Assembly (NCBI RefSeq): GCF_041146795.1
Contig: NC_135173.1
Coordinates: 54,624,365-54,688,364, forward strand
Length of the DNA: 64,000 bases
Source: Maylandia zebra
Lineage: Eukaryota > Chordata > Actinopteri > Cichliformes > Cichlidae
Direction: 5' to 3'
Shown one piece after another: positions 42,053 to 55,100 of the stretch (position 1 is the stretch's first letter; every line of letters begins with the position of its first letter). Below the pieces are notes generated by a model. That model saw only the letters and a program-made list of their open reading frames with translations. It had not been told where the DNA came from and did not search any database. Made by a program: the position numbers and the translations under genes.

Positions 42053-42290
42053 ATATAGAATAGAATAATCCTTAAATTGTCCCACAAGAGGAAATTTGGG
42101 TGTAACAGCAGCAAGAAAGACACATGTACAAACAAACAGTACACAAGACACAGATCAGAAACATACACAATTTTTACATATTTACATCAAGGACAATGGT
42201 TACCACAAACAGAGTACCGTACCGTTATTAAATTGAATAAAATTAAATACAGATAAGAGGCAAACCCTGGTTATAGTGCGAATCGGTTGA
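42053..42290 (-). repeat. 3'-end fragment of a non-LTR element
   Basis: AGAATAGAATAAT..CTTAAATTGTCCCACAAG.GGAAATTTG matches the start of the fragment in fbp1 intron 3 (24027-24300), again antisense. It is truncated and decayed. Confidence 0.55.
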
Positions 42291-45200
42291 TATAATAGTG
42301 CAAGTTACAGCGCTGATGTAAACATCTATGTTGGGAGTAGTTCTGTTTGCATATAAGCATAGTTTTGGCGTTGTGTGTATTCATCAGAGGAGAATGCTGA
42401 AGTGGTTTATTCACAGTATTCTGTTTTATTTTATAACATAAAATAACACAATTTATGGTTTTCATTCTTCAATGTCGCAAGTAATCATTTCATTCATTCG
42501 TTGGTCTGCATTTACACCACTGGTATTTTTTTGCTATTTAAACCATACCTGAGTTGCAATATTAAGTGTCAGTACCACTCAGCAAAATCTAGAGCTAACT
42601 TAACCCAGATTAAAAGGTCAGTGGTATCATAATAACCTGTAAAAATCCATATCCTGTACTGTGTTGCAAAGATGTTGCCCAGAGTCATTGAATTGTTTGT
42701 GACAACTATGTTTAATCAGTGATAGCAGTGACACATGCTGTCTGTCTACATGCCTGTGACTCATGCAATGAGTCAGTCAGCTCAGTATACCGAAACAGCC
42801 AGTGTCCCGTCCTTCTGGTGTTTTGAAACCAATAATGGCAGCCATTTTGCTTTTAAATAAAAAGAGATGGGCCCATTGTTGAAGGAAAAGTCAAGTGGCA
42901 CCTCTATTATGCAGAGACAACCCCCCCCCCCCCCCCCCCCACCCCCCCACCCCCCCAACACACACACACACACACACAATGGTGCTCTGGCACAATACGA
43001 GTTGCACTTCATTCACTCTGTCCTAGTGTTTGGGAGTGGGGGGGAGCATGAAGAGGCAGCTACCTCAGAAGAAGAGAGAGGAGTTATGTGAGAGAGTTTA
43101 GCTTAATGGCTCAGTCTAATTCCTGCTGACGCTCTGTTAACAGTTCTTCATCTGTTTTGGTTTACTTATAAATAAGTATATAGAAGTATATAGTCATTGT
43201 CTCCAACTTCTATCAGAGGCTAGGAGGATAAATTCCTTCAGTTTTGTACACTGACTACACTGTGGAAAACATCAGCTGTTAATTGACAGCTGTAAACAGA
43301 ATAACCCAAATAATAAATCCTAGAAAGGTCGTAACTGTTTAAAAAAAAGTTATGCAGAAGGGGCCTTTCTGGGTCTTTGTTATGAAAAGAAAAAGGCTGG
43401 TACTGGCACTTTAAGAGAGCAGGCCTCCAATCCAACCATTAATAATTGTAATGCCTTTTTATTATTGTTTGGGATAATGAAGGGATGAGAGTCATATGGG
43501 GGCCCCGACAATACATTGCCCTGAAATGTTTTCAATTAACTTTTGGTACCAAAGAAAAATGGGAAAGTAGTGTTTCATTCCCTGTGCTGAAACAGAAAAG
43601 AGTCAACAGGGGCTTTTTTCGTGCACGGAGCACAACCTCATTAAAATTGCCTCATCATAACTCAAACTGTTGCTCGGCCATCCTCCCCTCTGGCCCACCT
43701 CAAATCATTCGACCTCTAGAATATGCCGTGTCAAAGCAGACAGGCACATTTTTATTACTTTTATTGTTTACTTTGCAGACAATATTCAGGCAGTCCACGG
43801 TCGTTCATATGCAACTTCTTATCATTTTGTTATTTTTATGCTTCAAATGTTATTGGCTAAAAATAAAAAAAGAACATCTAAACTATGAAATATGTTATTT
43901 GAATTCAACGTATTTGGCCCAATCCCGTGGTTTATTTTGATGTCCCAACCTGTTTCTTAGCTCAGTGGCAATAAAATAAGTCATTTCCTGTGACAGTGCC
44001 ACTGGACTTCTAAAGCAGCTCAGTCGCCAGCCTGACTTTTTTCTGCTGAGCTTATTTGGATACTCGCAGTCTTGGAGAACTGCTTTAATTCAATTATGCT
44101 CTAGTTTGCCTGAGGTGAACCCACAGAAATGAAGTTAAAAGGGACGAAACAAAGAAAGTAAGAAAGTAAAGAAAGAAAAAGAAGTTTCAAGGGCAACAAG
44201 TTGTTATGTTTAAGAAAGCCAAAGCTGGAATAAACAGAGGTAAACAAAAAGGAAAAGGTAAGCAAAAGCAGCAGAAACTACCACTGTTCTCCCTTTTATT
44301 TTGAAACCCATGCAGACTCTCAAACAGTGAGTGAGGCATCTTACTTGGTTAGACATTAGACATCCCTTCAGTCTCATTAAACACATGTAAATGATTAATC
44401 TGAAAAAGGATAATAATAACTAGAACTATTTGTTGTAGCTCTGTAAGATCAAAGTTTGCACCTGCAAAATATCAACATGTTCAGTTTGAGTATTAATGTA
44501 GCATAACCCTAAACTATAGATCACATAGCAGCAAAAGATTTGGGAGAATCTATTGTAGCAAAAGGATAGTTTCACTTTTTGTGAATTGCACAAAAAGTGA
44601 CAATAAAACTCAAATGAAATGACTTGAATTTATTGATTTATATTTTGTGGGAGGATGATTGTTTGATTTCATTCCCAAAAAGCTACAAGCATTAAAGTTT
44701 CTAAATGCTTCTTTAGATATGGGCAACCCTTTAGCTGTGATCAAAAGTAAACAAACTTACTGCAACAGCAATGTAAAGTGAATAAACCCCAGTGACCCAC
44801 AACAAGAAGAGGTTATGAGATGAGCCTGAGGAAGGGAGTACCCGGAGCTTTAGAGAGGTTGGGAAGGTGGAGGAGGGGGTTGATTTATGATTCAGGGTTA
44901 ATGGGGGAAGGGATTGGACTGGGAGAGGGCGTTGAATGTCAGGGGTTTTCTAGCCTCTCTGAATTATGATGCAAAGAGGGAATATTTATTCAACCAATCA
45001 GATCAGGTTCTCGTGGATAGCTGGAGAGGAATTATCTTTTGGTTCCCTCCCCCCGGTTCCCTCCTGCAGTCCTGCTGAAGAGCAAGTTCTCAAGGAGTTA
45101 GAGAGGGAACACAAAACATCGCTGACAAGGGGTATAACTTCATTTCCACGGTGCTGGGACAGCTGTGTGAAGTAATCTGCCGTAGCAGCCCTCTAAAATT

Positions 45201-45550
45201 TCAATGCATTTAGTGACCCAGGGAAGAGGGGTGGGGGCGACTCCAACTGTGTTAGTCATTTAAGAGTGTGAGGCGGGGTAGTTTCACACTATTCTTCGGG
45301 CTTTTTGTTACCTGTTCCTCACAGAAAGCAAATGTTTGCGAGATTCAAAAACAATGCCACAGAAATGGAAACTGAGCATTTGTTCTGCAGCTTTGGAGAA
45401 ACAAGCAAAGTGAAGAACTTTCTGATTTAAGTTTAATTTTTATCAAGTAGAATAACTTGCATGTTATAACTATATCACAGTGAAGTGTATTTTATTTAAG
45501 TGACGCCAAATCTTATTTTCCCCCATTGTGCATAACCAGATACTTCACAG
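42291..45550. other. Gene-free stretch between gas1 and c9
   Basis: No exon is supported. It contains the C-run/CA tract at 42921-42979 and a purine-rich (GAAA) segment at about 44149-44185. The 151-codon ORF at 43485-43940 has no recognisable domain. Confidence 0.45.
42921..42979. repeat. Poly-C tract followed by (CA)n
   Basis: Twenty C bases, then A, seven C, A, seven C, then a CA repeat. On the minus strand this gives three closely spaced G runs, a strong G-quadruplex candidate beside a Z-DNA-prone repeat. Confidence 0.9.
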
Positions 45551-45555
45551 ACCAG

Positions 45556-45684
45556 CGGTCCCCAACCCCCGGGGCACGGACCGGACCGGTTGCTGTATTT
45601 ATCCGCGACACCTTAAAGGCTGGTCCGTGAAAATATTGTCAGACATAAACCGGTTTGTGGCGCAAAAAAGGTTGAGGACCACTA
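45556..45684. mobile_element. Short hAT-type MITE
   Basis: AGCGGTCCCCAACC at the left is mirrored by GGTTGAGGACCACT at the right. The interior holds GGACCGGACCGG and CTGGTCCGTG, typical of the common 'GGTCCCCAACC' hAT miniature elements. Size is about 130 bp. Confidence 0.7.
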
Positions 45685-45689
45685 TCATA

Positions 45690-46980
45690 CACTATTTGAT
45701 AAAGGAAAAGCATATTATTATTTAGTATTTATCACAGTTCCTTCATAGCACATCAAATACAGATGTATATAAAAATATGCAGTATGCAGTTTAAATATGC
45801 ATAAATATTGTCCCTCTACAAAAAAATGACTACAACATTGTAGAATTTAAACTATTAAGTTATCCAAACGAGTTCTTAGAGTGCAAATTTTCACACGGTC
45901 CCGTGTGATTCAGCATGTAGTATGTGTTTAATATTTCTTAAAAAGAAAAGAAAAAAGAAAGAGAGAACTGGGCAGTCTATTGATGAAGAGGAGTTCATTA
46001 TTTTCTGCAAATGGTGCTGCTAAGGACGGAGTTAAGAACAAAACGTTTTCCACTAAGATAATGGCTTGAGGCTGGGTTGCTGACTGCAGTGAATGGAGTT
46101 TCCCTGGAGCTCAATACGGTCCCAAAGTTTTACTCCATTATGCTGACATCCTAAAGGCCAGGGGCCACCACCCCCCATGGTTATTTCTCAAGTATGCATT
46201 CATTCCCCCACACACAACCTTCAAGTAGACACACACCCATTTACTCACACAGAAATGTACACATATGCACGCTCACACAAACACACAATCTTTTGGACTT
46301 ACTCTTTAAGCAATGACAGCAAGTGATACTCCCAGAAATCTGATATTGGAAAATGTAATACATACAAAATACTTCGCCACAGTATGTCAAAGATGAGGCC
46401 TTCTGCAGCACAATATTGGAAAAACCTCCCACTCCAGTGCCAGTATTTCACAAAAGGAAGGAAAACAGTGAAAAAGAGGTTGGGCACTGTATATTACAGC
46501 ACCGGACTTCTGACTTCTCACATTATAAAAAGCACAGGTGTTTGTAATATTATTGGCAATAAGATTGATGCTTTTCAAATGTCCTGGACAGGAAACGGAA
46601 ACCAAAACACATTTCATTGACATTATTTCTCTGATTTGGAATTTGTAAATCCAAACTACACACAATTTGTAAACTACACATGCTATGTACTTTTTTCAGG
46701 AAAATTTCAACCGGGATGCAGCATTCTCCTCTCAAACATGTACGTATCGAACATGCTGCATACCGAGTTGCAGGCATGTAAGTAAAACGAGTAAAGTTTT
46801 GATCCAAAATCCACAATGGATCATGTATTCTCCAGGAATGGCAGCATACAAGGTGTATTTTTAATTTTCATTAGCACTCATAAACAGTATTAAACACAAG
46901 AATTACATTTATTTCAAGTTCCACATTCATAATATAGATATATATTGTAATATATCTATATCATAGCTAAAGCACTTCTG
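45690..46980. other. Gene-free stretch
   Basis: AT-rich intergenic sequence with several short ORFs but no recognisable coding exon. Confidence 0.4.
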
Positions 46981-46981
46981 G

Positions 46982-47064
46982 ATGGATGCAAACTGCATTT
47001 TGTTGCCCTGTACCTGTGACATGTGCAATGACAATAAAGTTGAATTCTATTCTATTCTATTCTA
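46982..47064 (+). repeat. 3' tail of a non-LTR (L2/Rex1-like) element
   Basis: GCATTTTGTTGCCC..ACCTGTGACATGTGCAATGACAATAAAGTTGAAT followed by (TTCTA)n resembles the usual 3' terminus of fish L2-like elements. Only the tail is present. Confidence 0.6.
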
Positions 47065-47657
47065 ATGCCTTATGATCCTTTAAGATTTCAAAGATATTTT
47101 GGGGGCTTTTAATTACATATAAACAAAGAAGGATGGTCATCCTTTATGTTTGCTGTATGTCCAGCACCTCCAAATCTCTCGTCTCTGTCCACTGACGGTC
47201 TCTATTTGTCCTCAGTTGTCAGTTTTCTTTCCACCCAGTTGCCTTCTACTCATCTGGTTCTTATTTGCACGGTACAGCCAGATGGAATGTGGCCACATGC
47301 CTTTAAGGATGAGCTATTAGCCCATTAATATAATTCAGCCAACACTATCTGAGTGAAGCAAAGCTGAAAGATGCACACTGTTAGAGAGAAAGACAAAGAC
47401 CATTTGAACCTAAATGTTTAATTTAGATCCCGATAACATGTTTTTTACACCTTGACATGTCAAAAATATGCCTTAAGATTTTGATGGTGCCATATACAGT
47501 GGGGCAAAAAAGTATTTAGCCAACCACCGATTGTGCAAGTTCCCCCACTTAAAATGATGACAGAGGTCAGTAATTTGCACCAGAGGTACACTTCAACTGT
47601 GAGAGACAGAATGTGAAAAAAAAATCCATGAATTCACATGGTAGGATTTGTAAAGAA

Positions 47658-47663
47658 TTTATT
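47658..47663 (-). terminator. First canonical AATAAA downstream of c9, inside the Tc1 element
   Basis: On the minus strand I find no AATAAA or ATTAAA in the short gap after the c9 stop (49160). The first clear one seen by eye is here, in the far inverted repeat of the Tc1 insertion, about 1.5 kb away. The scan was visual and a variant signal may be used. Confidence 0.3.
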
Positions 47664-47862
47664 CGTAAATTAGGGTGGAAAATAAGTATTTGGTCACCTC
47701 AAACAAGGAAAATCTCTGGCTCCCACAGACCTGTAACGTCTTCTGTAAGAAGCTTTTCTGTCCCCCACTCGTTACCTGTATGAATGGTACCTGTTTGAAC
47801 TCATCATCTGTATAAAAGACACCTGTCTACAGCCTCAAACAGTCAGACTCCAAACTCCGCCA

Positions 47863-48885
47863 TGGCCAAGACCAAAGAGCTTTCGAAGGACACCAGGAAA
47901 AGTATTGTAGACCTGCACCAGACTGGGAAGAGTGAATCTACAATAGGCAAGCAGCTTGGTGTGAAAAAAATCAACTGTGGGAGCAATCATCAGAAAATGG
48001 AAGACATACAAGACCACTGATAATCTCCCTCGATCTGGGGCTCCACGCAAGATCTCATCCCGTGGGGTCAAAATGATCATGAGAACGGTGAGCAAAGATC
48101 CCAGAACCACACGGGGGGACCTGGTGAATGACCTGCAGAGAGCTGGGACCAAAGTAACAAAGGTCACCATCAGTAACACACTACAACGGCAGGGAATCAA
48201 ATCCCGCAGTGCCAGACGTGTTCCGCTGCTGAAGCCAGTGCATGTCCAGGCCCGTCTGAAGTTTGCCAGAGAGCACATGGATGATACAGCAGAGGATTGG
48301 GAGAATGTCATGTGGTCAGATGAAACCAAAGTAGAACTTTTTGGTATAAACTCAACTCGTCGTGTTCGGAGGAAGAAGAATACTGAGTTGCATCCCAAGA
48401 ACACCATACCTACTGTGAAGCATGGGGGTGGAAACATCATGCTATGGGGCTGTTTTTCTGCCAAGGGGACAGGACGACTGATCCGTGTTAAGGACAGAAT
48501 GAATGGGGCCATGTATCGTGAGATTTTGAGCCAAAACCTCCTTCCATCAGTGAGAACTTTGAAGATGAAACGAGGCTGGGTCTTCCAACATGACAATGAT
48601 CCAAAACACACCGCCCGGGCAACAAAGGAGTGGCTCCGTAAGAAGCATTTGAAAGTCCTGGAGTGGCCTAGCCAGTCTCCAGACCTCAACCCCATAGAAA
48701 ATCTGTGGTGGGAGTTGAAAGTCCGTGTTGCTCGGCGACAGCCCCAAAACATCACTGCTCTCGAGAAGATCTGCATGGAGGAATGGGCCAAAATACCAGC
48801 TACTGTGTGTGCAAACCTGGTAAAGACCTATAGTAAACGTTTGACCTCTGTTATTGCCAACAAAGGTTATGTTACAAAGTATTGA
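47863..48885 (+). pseudogene. Tc1 transposase, one frameshift from intact
   Basis: The coding region starts at ATG 47863 (MAKTKELSKDTRKSIVDLHQ..) and continues in one frame to about 47965. A run of seven A bases (47964-47970), where six would keep frame, shifts the reading. The remainder is open from about 47977 to the TGA at the end: 302 codons including the GRPR-like linker ([11 protein letters not shown]), [11 protein letters not shown] (first catalytic Asp), [11 protein letters not shown] (second Asp) and [15 protein letters not shown] (catalytic Glu), a DD34E triad. Apart from the single base, about 340 residues are uninterrupted. This is one of the youngest elements in the window. Confidence 0.93.
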
Positions 48886-49159
48886 GTTGTATTTTTGTTA
48901 TTGACCAAATACTTATTTTCCACCCTGATTTACGAATAAATTCTTTACAAATCCTACCATGTGGATTCATGGATTTTTTTTTTCACATTCTGTCTCTCAC
49001 AGTTGAAGTGTACCTCTGGTGCAAATTACTGACCTCTGTCATCATTTTAGGTGGGGGAACTTGCACAATCGGTGGCTGACTAAATACTTTTTTGCCCCAC
49101 TGTATGTATCAGAGAGAATAAGATTGTGAAAGAAACTCTCTAATTTAGTTCTTTTGCTA

Positions 49160-52100
49160 TTAGCAGTACTCTTCACTGTTTCTGTCTCCACTGCACGCAG
49201 CTCCCGGGACACCATCTGTGTTACAGCCACGTGTCCTGGTGCGTTTCCCTCCACTGCAGTTGGACCAGGCAGACCAGCAAGACCAGTTACCTTCATGAAC
49301 AACAGCCGGCCTTGTACCTGGCACACATTTTTCAAATTAACAAATGCAGGGAAAATTACTTAAAGCAACATGAGCGAGGCCTTGTTAGAATGATAAGATT
49401 TACGATCCCAATTCCAAAAAGAAAGGTGGGATGCTGTGTAAAATGTAAATAAACCAGAATCCAGTTATTTGCAGATCTCATAAACCCATATTTTATTCAC
49501 AATAGAACATAGAAAACATATAAAATGTTTAAACTGAAATTTTGCTATTTCATGGAAAAATATTAACTTGTTTTGAATCTCAAATCTCAAAAAAGTTGGG
49601 ACAGAATGATGTGGCATCCATGTTTTCCATAAGGAATTTCAAATATCAATTAATCTGATCACAGAACACTTTTCCGATTTGTCTCAGTCCATTTTAAGTC
49701 ATCTTTGGCCAAAAGAAGACCGCAGTGTTTCTGGATCATATTCACATATGGCATCTATTATGCACAAAAGAGCTTTAATCTGCATTTGTGGATGGTGCAG
49801 AAAACTATGTTTCAGTGCTGATTGTGTAAAGAGCTGAGGCATCCAATATTGTGTTCCAGTTTCTGCCTCAGGTTTCTTTTTTAAATCTTATCTACATTCT
49901 GTGACTAAGATATGGGTTTATGAAATCTGCAAATCATCAAAATCTGCTTTTATTTAGCATTTACTTAGCATCCCAACTTTTGTTGAAGTTGGGTTGCATT
50001 GAGAAAACAACTGTTTAGGCTTACCTTGGACACGAATTCTATCACGCTTGTAAGTCTGGCAAGCAGCGCCTTCAAACAATTGCAAGCACAGACAGATACA
50101 CTTTCCATCCAGCAGAGCAAGAGTGCCTCCATTTTGACAGGGCCTGCACTTGCATACGTTATATTCTGCCACATACTCTGCAATAGCCCGCTTCAAGTTT
50201 GATATCGTGGAGTTAGCGCCTGGAATTTCCAGTGGAATTAACATGTGGATGGGCTCTGGCTGCCATAAACAACAAAATATATGCAATATGTTAAAATACA
50301 TTAGAACATATATTAGAAGGAGTTTTGTTAGAATATATTAATATTTTTTCATTTCATATTTATCGTAATTTGTTGTGTTAGCATGCTAATATTTAGCAGT
50401 GAGTGTTGAACACAAAGTAGCCTTTAAACTTTGAGCCTTTGCCTTTGCAAAGTCAAAACTATGACTGATAGAAAAGCTCCAATTAAGGCTGCACACACTC
50501 AAGGATCTAAGTTTTAAAAAAAATAAAATATAACTTCTTCATCCCTTTCTTGGTCTTCCATGTGAACCTGTTGATGATGTGGACACCGAGGTACTTGTTC
50601 TCCTTCTCCACATCAACACATAATTTCCTTAGGGATTAATAAGGTATTCTGATTCTGATCCTCTAACAGAATAGACATGGAGGATGTAGCTGCTGATGCA
50701 TCTAAAGTCAATTACCATTTCTCTCGCCTTATTTACATTCAGAAGAAAACGATTCCTCCCAGACCACTCTGCACAATCACCCACTGCACTGTTCCTCTCG
50801 CCAGCTGCTAATAATATCCAACCACTGGAGAACTGTCAGGGTATTTCTGTAGGTGGCATGACCCCGCAATTGTATCTTGAGTCTGAGGTGTACAAGGTGA
50901 ACAGAAATGGAGACAGTACAGTCCTCTGTGGAGACTCTGTAGTACATATAATCAACTCACACTGAGCACTGCTCAGTCACACATACTGCAGTGTGCCTGT
51001 CCGGTAGGTGGTAATCCAATAGGTCAGAGGTATAACAAAACACATGTCTGTGTTAAGTTTTTTAGTAAACACTCATCTATCACATTGCAACTGTTCAGTG
51101 GCATTTAACAATTCTATGAGCTCACTACATTGTTGTCTACATAAGATTCCCTAAAGTGAAAGTGTAGAGTCGGGAGTATGGCAGTTCATTTTAAGGATGA
51201 CATTTATGTGTAAAGTTTCACAGCAATTCGCAGTTGAGAAAGTTTAAACCATGTGAGTGCACCAGAAGAAAAGTAAATGTCATATGTGTAGTAGAAGCTA
51301 CCTGCATAAATGCTGTGCTGATTCATTGAGTTAGGTAATGTCACCAGTTTAGTGAAGACACTGATGATAGCCCTAGATAATATAAAAGTCTGGTTTGATT
51401 ACAGTCATTAGATCAAATTTCTGCAATAGCAATCCCTTAAGAGATTTTGGTAACACTTTATACTACAGCCAAAGGAGCTTTTAATGAAATCAATTCAATA
51501 TTCATTATGTTGGTGTGCATGATGAATTTTATTAGTCCATTATTCTTTTATTTTACCTTATACTATATACTTACTGCATATTTATTGTTGTTTCATGTAA
51601 AAACCTGACTTGTTACCCCCTTTTTCCACTAGGCCTACCTTTAAGCATTTGTATAATTTGTGTATCCTTTCTGGTAAAATACCCAGAATGTAGGCATTAC
51701 AGTGGTCCCTCGCTATAACGCGGTTCACCTTCGGCGCCTCGCTGTTTTGTGTGCAATTTTGCACACTTTTGTTTTGTTTTGTTTTTGTTTACAGCGCATT
51801 GTGTTCTGCATCCTGATTGGCTGTAGACCATGGGCCAGTCAATCTCGTGCCGTGTCTCCTGTACAGTGCAGAATGCGTTCAGCTTGTCAAATTTACATAA
51901 ATCTTCGATCACTAGCAGTGTGACTCTGAAGTGCTGGACCGCGGGTGCCTTTGGTTTCATTCTATAATACTGGACTTATTTTTCTACAAAGGTTTGAACT
52001 TTGAGAGAGTTTAAACAAGAGAGAAAAGTGTGAAAATGTTAATGCCTTTCTGAGAAAAGTGTATAAAGTGTGTAGTGAGGGGTTTTGCAGCCTTAAAACA

Positions 52101-55100
52101 TCTATAACAATTGTAAAAAATAAAGTTGGCTACTTCGCGGATTTCACTGCGGGTTAGAACGTAACTCCCGCATAAACACATACATTTATACAGTATGTAT
52201 ATTTCAGTTTAACTTGCTCTCGCCTTGCTGTGACCTTTATTCGTACCTCACTGTGCAGCAATGCAGGGGCCTCTGTGATGGTCCGAGCCCATTCCTGATA
52301 TGTTGCAAGGTCCATCACTCCATCCCTATTTAGTTTAGCCCTCATACTAACAGCACTTAGTAGGGTACCTCCCTTGACTGATGTCATCACCTGATCCACC
52401 ATAGCTTTTCCTTCAGCCTTACCTGTGTGGCAACAGAAAAGGAAACTTTAGTGACTTTTCATAATCAGTGCAGTGACTCGCTCCAAATTCAGTTTAAGAC
52501 TTTAACTTTGGATTTGAACTTTTCTGTTTTAATACAGTTAAGTTTCATGCATGCAGCATTCCTTGAAGTAAAACACCAAAATACACTTAAACTGTGGAAA
52601 GTGGTTGGGAATTTAGTCAGAATCATCAAGCATGCTAGCTTTGTTCATTTAACAGGGAATGCAAACCTTCGTCCATTTTTGATTTATTATCACAATGTTT
52701 AGGCTTATAGCGTCCGCTTATACTGTCCGTCGTAAGTGTGGAACTGAGGCCTCCTTCAATGCCTAATGTGATGCAGTCTTGAACTTCTCTCTGCGTCATA
52801 TCTGCAAGAACAATAAAGTATAGATAATTAGTGCTTATCACTTGTATTTAATCAACACACCATAAGGCTGAAGAAGCTTCATAGCAGAAAAGAATGATTT
52901 CAAATAGACATACTTCTTTGCTTAATGGTGTCATGGTCGAGGACATAGATCAATTCGTATTCACCGCCGGTTTTCCCATTTTTTGTGTAATGGGTTCCAT
53001 AGTCCTCCAGGAAGGCAAAATAAATTCCCTTCTCATATTGCAAAGGTAAAGATTTGACATGCACCAGGAATTCATCTGCTACTTTGAGCTCACGGGAGCG
53101 CATCCTGTAGGTGCTCAGTTGAACTTTGCCCTTCACCCGCATAAAGTTGTTGTTCTAAGTTTGTGGGGTCAAAAAAAAAAAGAGATGCAGCTTGTCCATA
53201 GAATATTGATTATTCTGGGTTGTACATTAGATTCTGTGAAATTATTAGAGGATATTTACCTTAATTTTGGTGTTTTCGGTGACCGTTTTAATCATTTCTT
53301 TCCTCTCATACTGACTCGATAGTCCAACATTTAGAGAAATATTCGACAAAGACTCCTCAGTTGGGGTGAATTTGAAAGAAAGACCAGCATCAATGTTGAC
53401 ACTCATCTCAGTGAGGATTTCACGCAGAAGGCTATGAGTGTCTTCAAAGAGTGCTTTCGAAGCTGTTTCCTCCACTAACGTCTGAAACAACAGAATACAT
53501 ATATCAGTATTGGGTGGCAAAACAAAATCCTTTACATGTGTTCACGATCAGTTTATAATACTGAAATTCTTTTTGTTGCCATGGTTAACCTGATAGTTAA
53601 GCACGCCGACGTTCCAGGGCAGCCTGTCAAACGTCCCAGTGTTTGGATTCCTCACTCGATCACATCTCCCGTTGAAGTAATCATTGTTGAACGGGTTCAT
53701 TCGAGGATCTGTACCCAAGATGTTGATTCTGGTGGATGAACATAGAGGCCACTTTAAGACTTTTACAGTGTTACCCCAGTTCAAGAGTTTTAATATTATA
53801 GAAGGCATCCTCATTCTCCTTCTTTGTAAGAGTCAGGTGAAAAGACTGATACCACTCGTGCACTCTATCCATCCATTAAACAGGACGTTAAAGTCAGAAG
53901 ATCCAGGTTAAATGGCTTAGACTCTGGGTAAAATAGCCAGTACTTCCATCCAGACAAAGATTTCCTCTTATGTGAGCTGGTCATCCTTTATGATTTTAGT
54001 TAAATATAAAAAGCCATAAAAAAGATTAATTGTCTGTTTAATAGGATAAAGTTAAAGCCTGGCCAAGCATGGTTGGTTAGTGGCACCAAATTAAGTACGC
54101 ACAGCAAGCTCCCAGTACAAAAAAGTCCATCCCTTGCCTGAAGATTCTGCATTTTTATAAGCCGATATCTTTTTGTAGGTTGTAGGAAACATCCTGCCTC
54201 ATTTATGACACCTATCAGTGAAATTAACGTGTTCATCAGTCTTTTGGTGAAAAATTTCATAACAGACCAGCTATTGTTAAAAATATTAAGAAAAAAATCT
54301 GTGGATTTTTTGCTTAAAAGCAGCTCACATTTAAAACGCCAACTCTGCTAGGAAGCTGGTTTTCTGTAAACATTGTCACCAATAGATGTTTATGTGTCTC
54401 CCCAATGTAAATGATTTACTCTTTCTACCAAGTATTCATTTTACTGTCATGCTAATTTATAGTGACTCTTTATTTCCCACTGATTGAGCTCTTTAATAAC
54501 TTACCCATATCCTGCTGTCCTGCCTTGCTCATTGCTGTCAAGGACTGCCGAGCCACAGGGTTTACGCTCTGTCTCACAGTCTTCATCTGATCCATCTTCA
54601 CAGTCATAGTCTCCGTTGCACATTAATCTCTTTTTAATGCAAGACCCTGTGTAGAGACAGAGAATTGCATGATACTGCTCCCCAAAAACAAAGCGATAAA
54701 GACTGAGGTACTAATACTGTGGTACCTGACTCGCACTGGAACTCTGAGTCTGAGCACGCACGGGGAGGCGGTAGCTCGCATTGACCATCAGGTACACAGA
54801 ACTCCCTGTCTCCTATCGATTCCTGGCAGGCTCTACCTCCAAACTGGCCAAATGCTTCTGTACTTCGAGAACGCCTCTGAGGATAATACATAGTGTCACA
54901 TTAAAGATAAAGACAGAGAGCAGCACTGCAAAAGAAGATTGGCTGTGAGCGGCACTGTGCATAGATAGTAGACCACTACTTCAACCTGTTTAGTCTGATT
55001 ATTTATTATTATAGACTTAAAAAGTTAAAAGCATTCTAGCTTGGGCACTATTAAGTTCACAGTCTCTGACACTGATCAAAATCCTAATTGACTCACTCTG

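Larger units (their letters stand above)
47497..49102 (+). mobile_element. Nearly intact Tc1 transposon with about 200-bp inverted repeats
   Basis: The ends CAGTGGGGCAAAAAAGTATT (47497) and AATACTTTTTTGCCCCACTG (49102) are flanked by TA (47495-47496, 49103-49104). The inverted match continues inward about 200 bp with few differences (through GTTCCCCCAC, GACAGAGGTCAGTAATTTGC and AATTTATTCGTAAAT). The 1606-bp length is normal for a complete Tc1 element. It carries the transposase at 47863-48885. It lies 57 bp beyond the c9 stop codon. Confidence 0.97.

Noticed and set aside
43485-43940. 151-codon plus-strand ORF
   Set aside because: No recognised domain, composition like surrounding non-coding DNA, no splice or promoter support.
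47835-48791. 318-codon minus-strand ORF
   Set aside because: Antisense to the Tc1 transposase; no domain on this strand.
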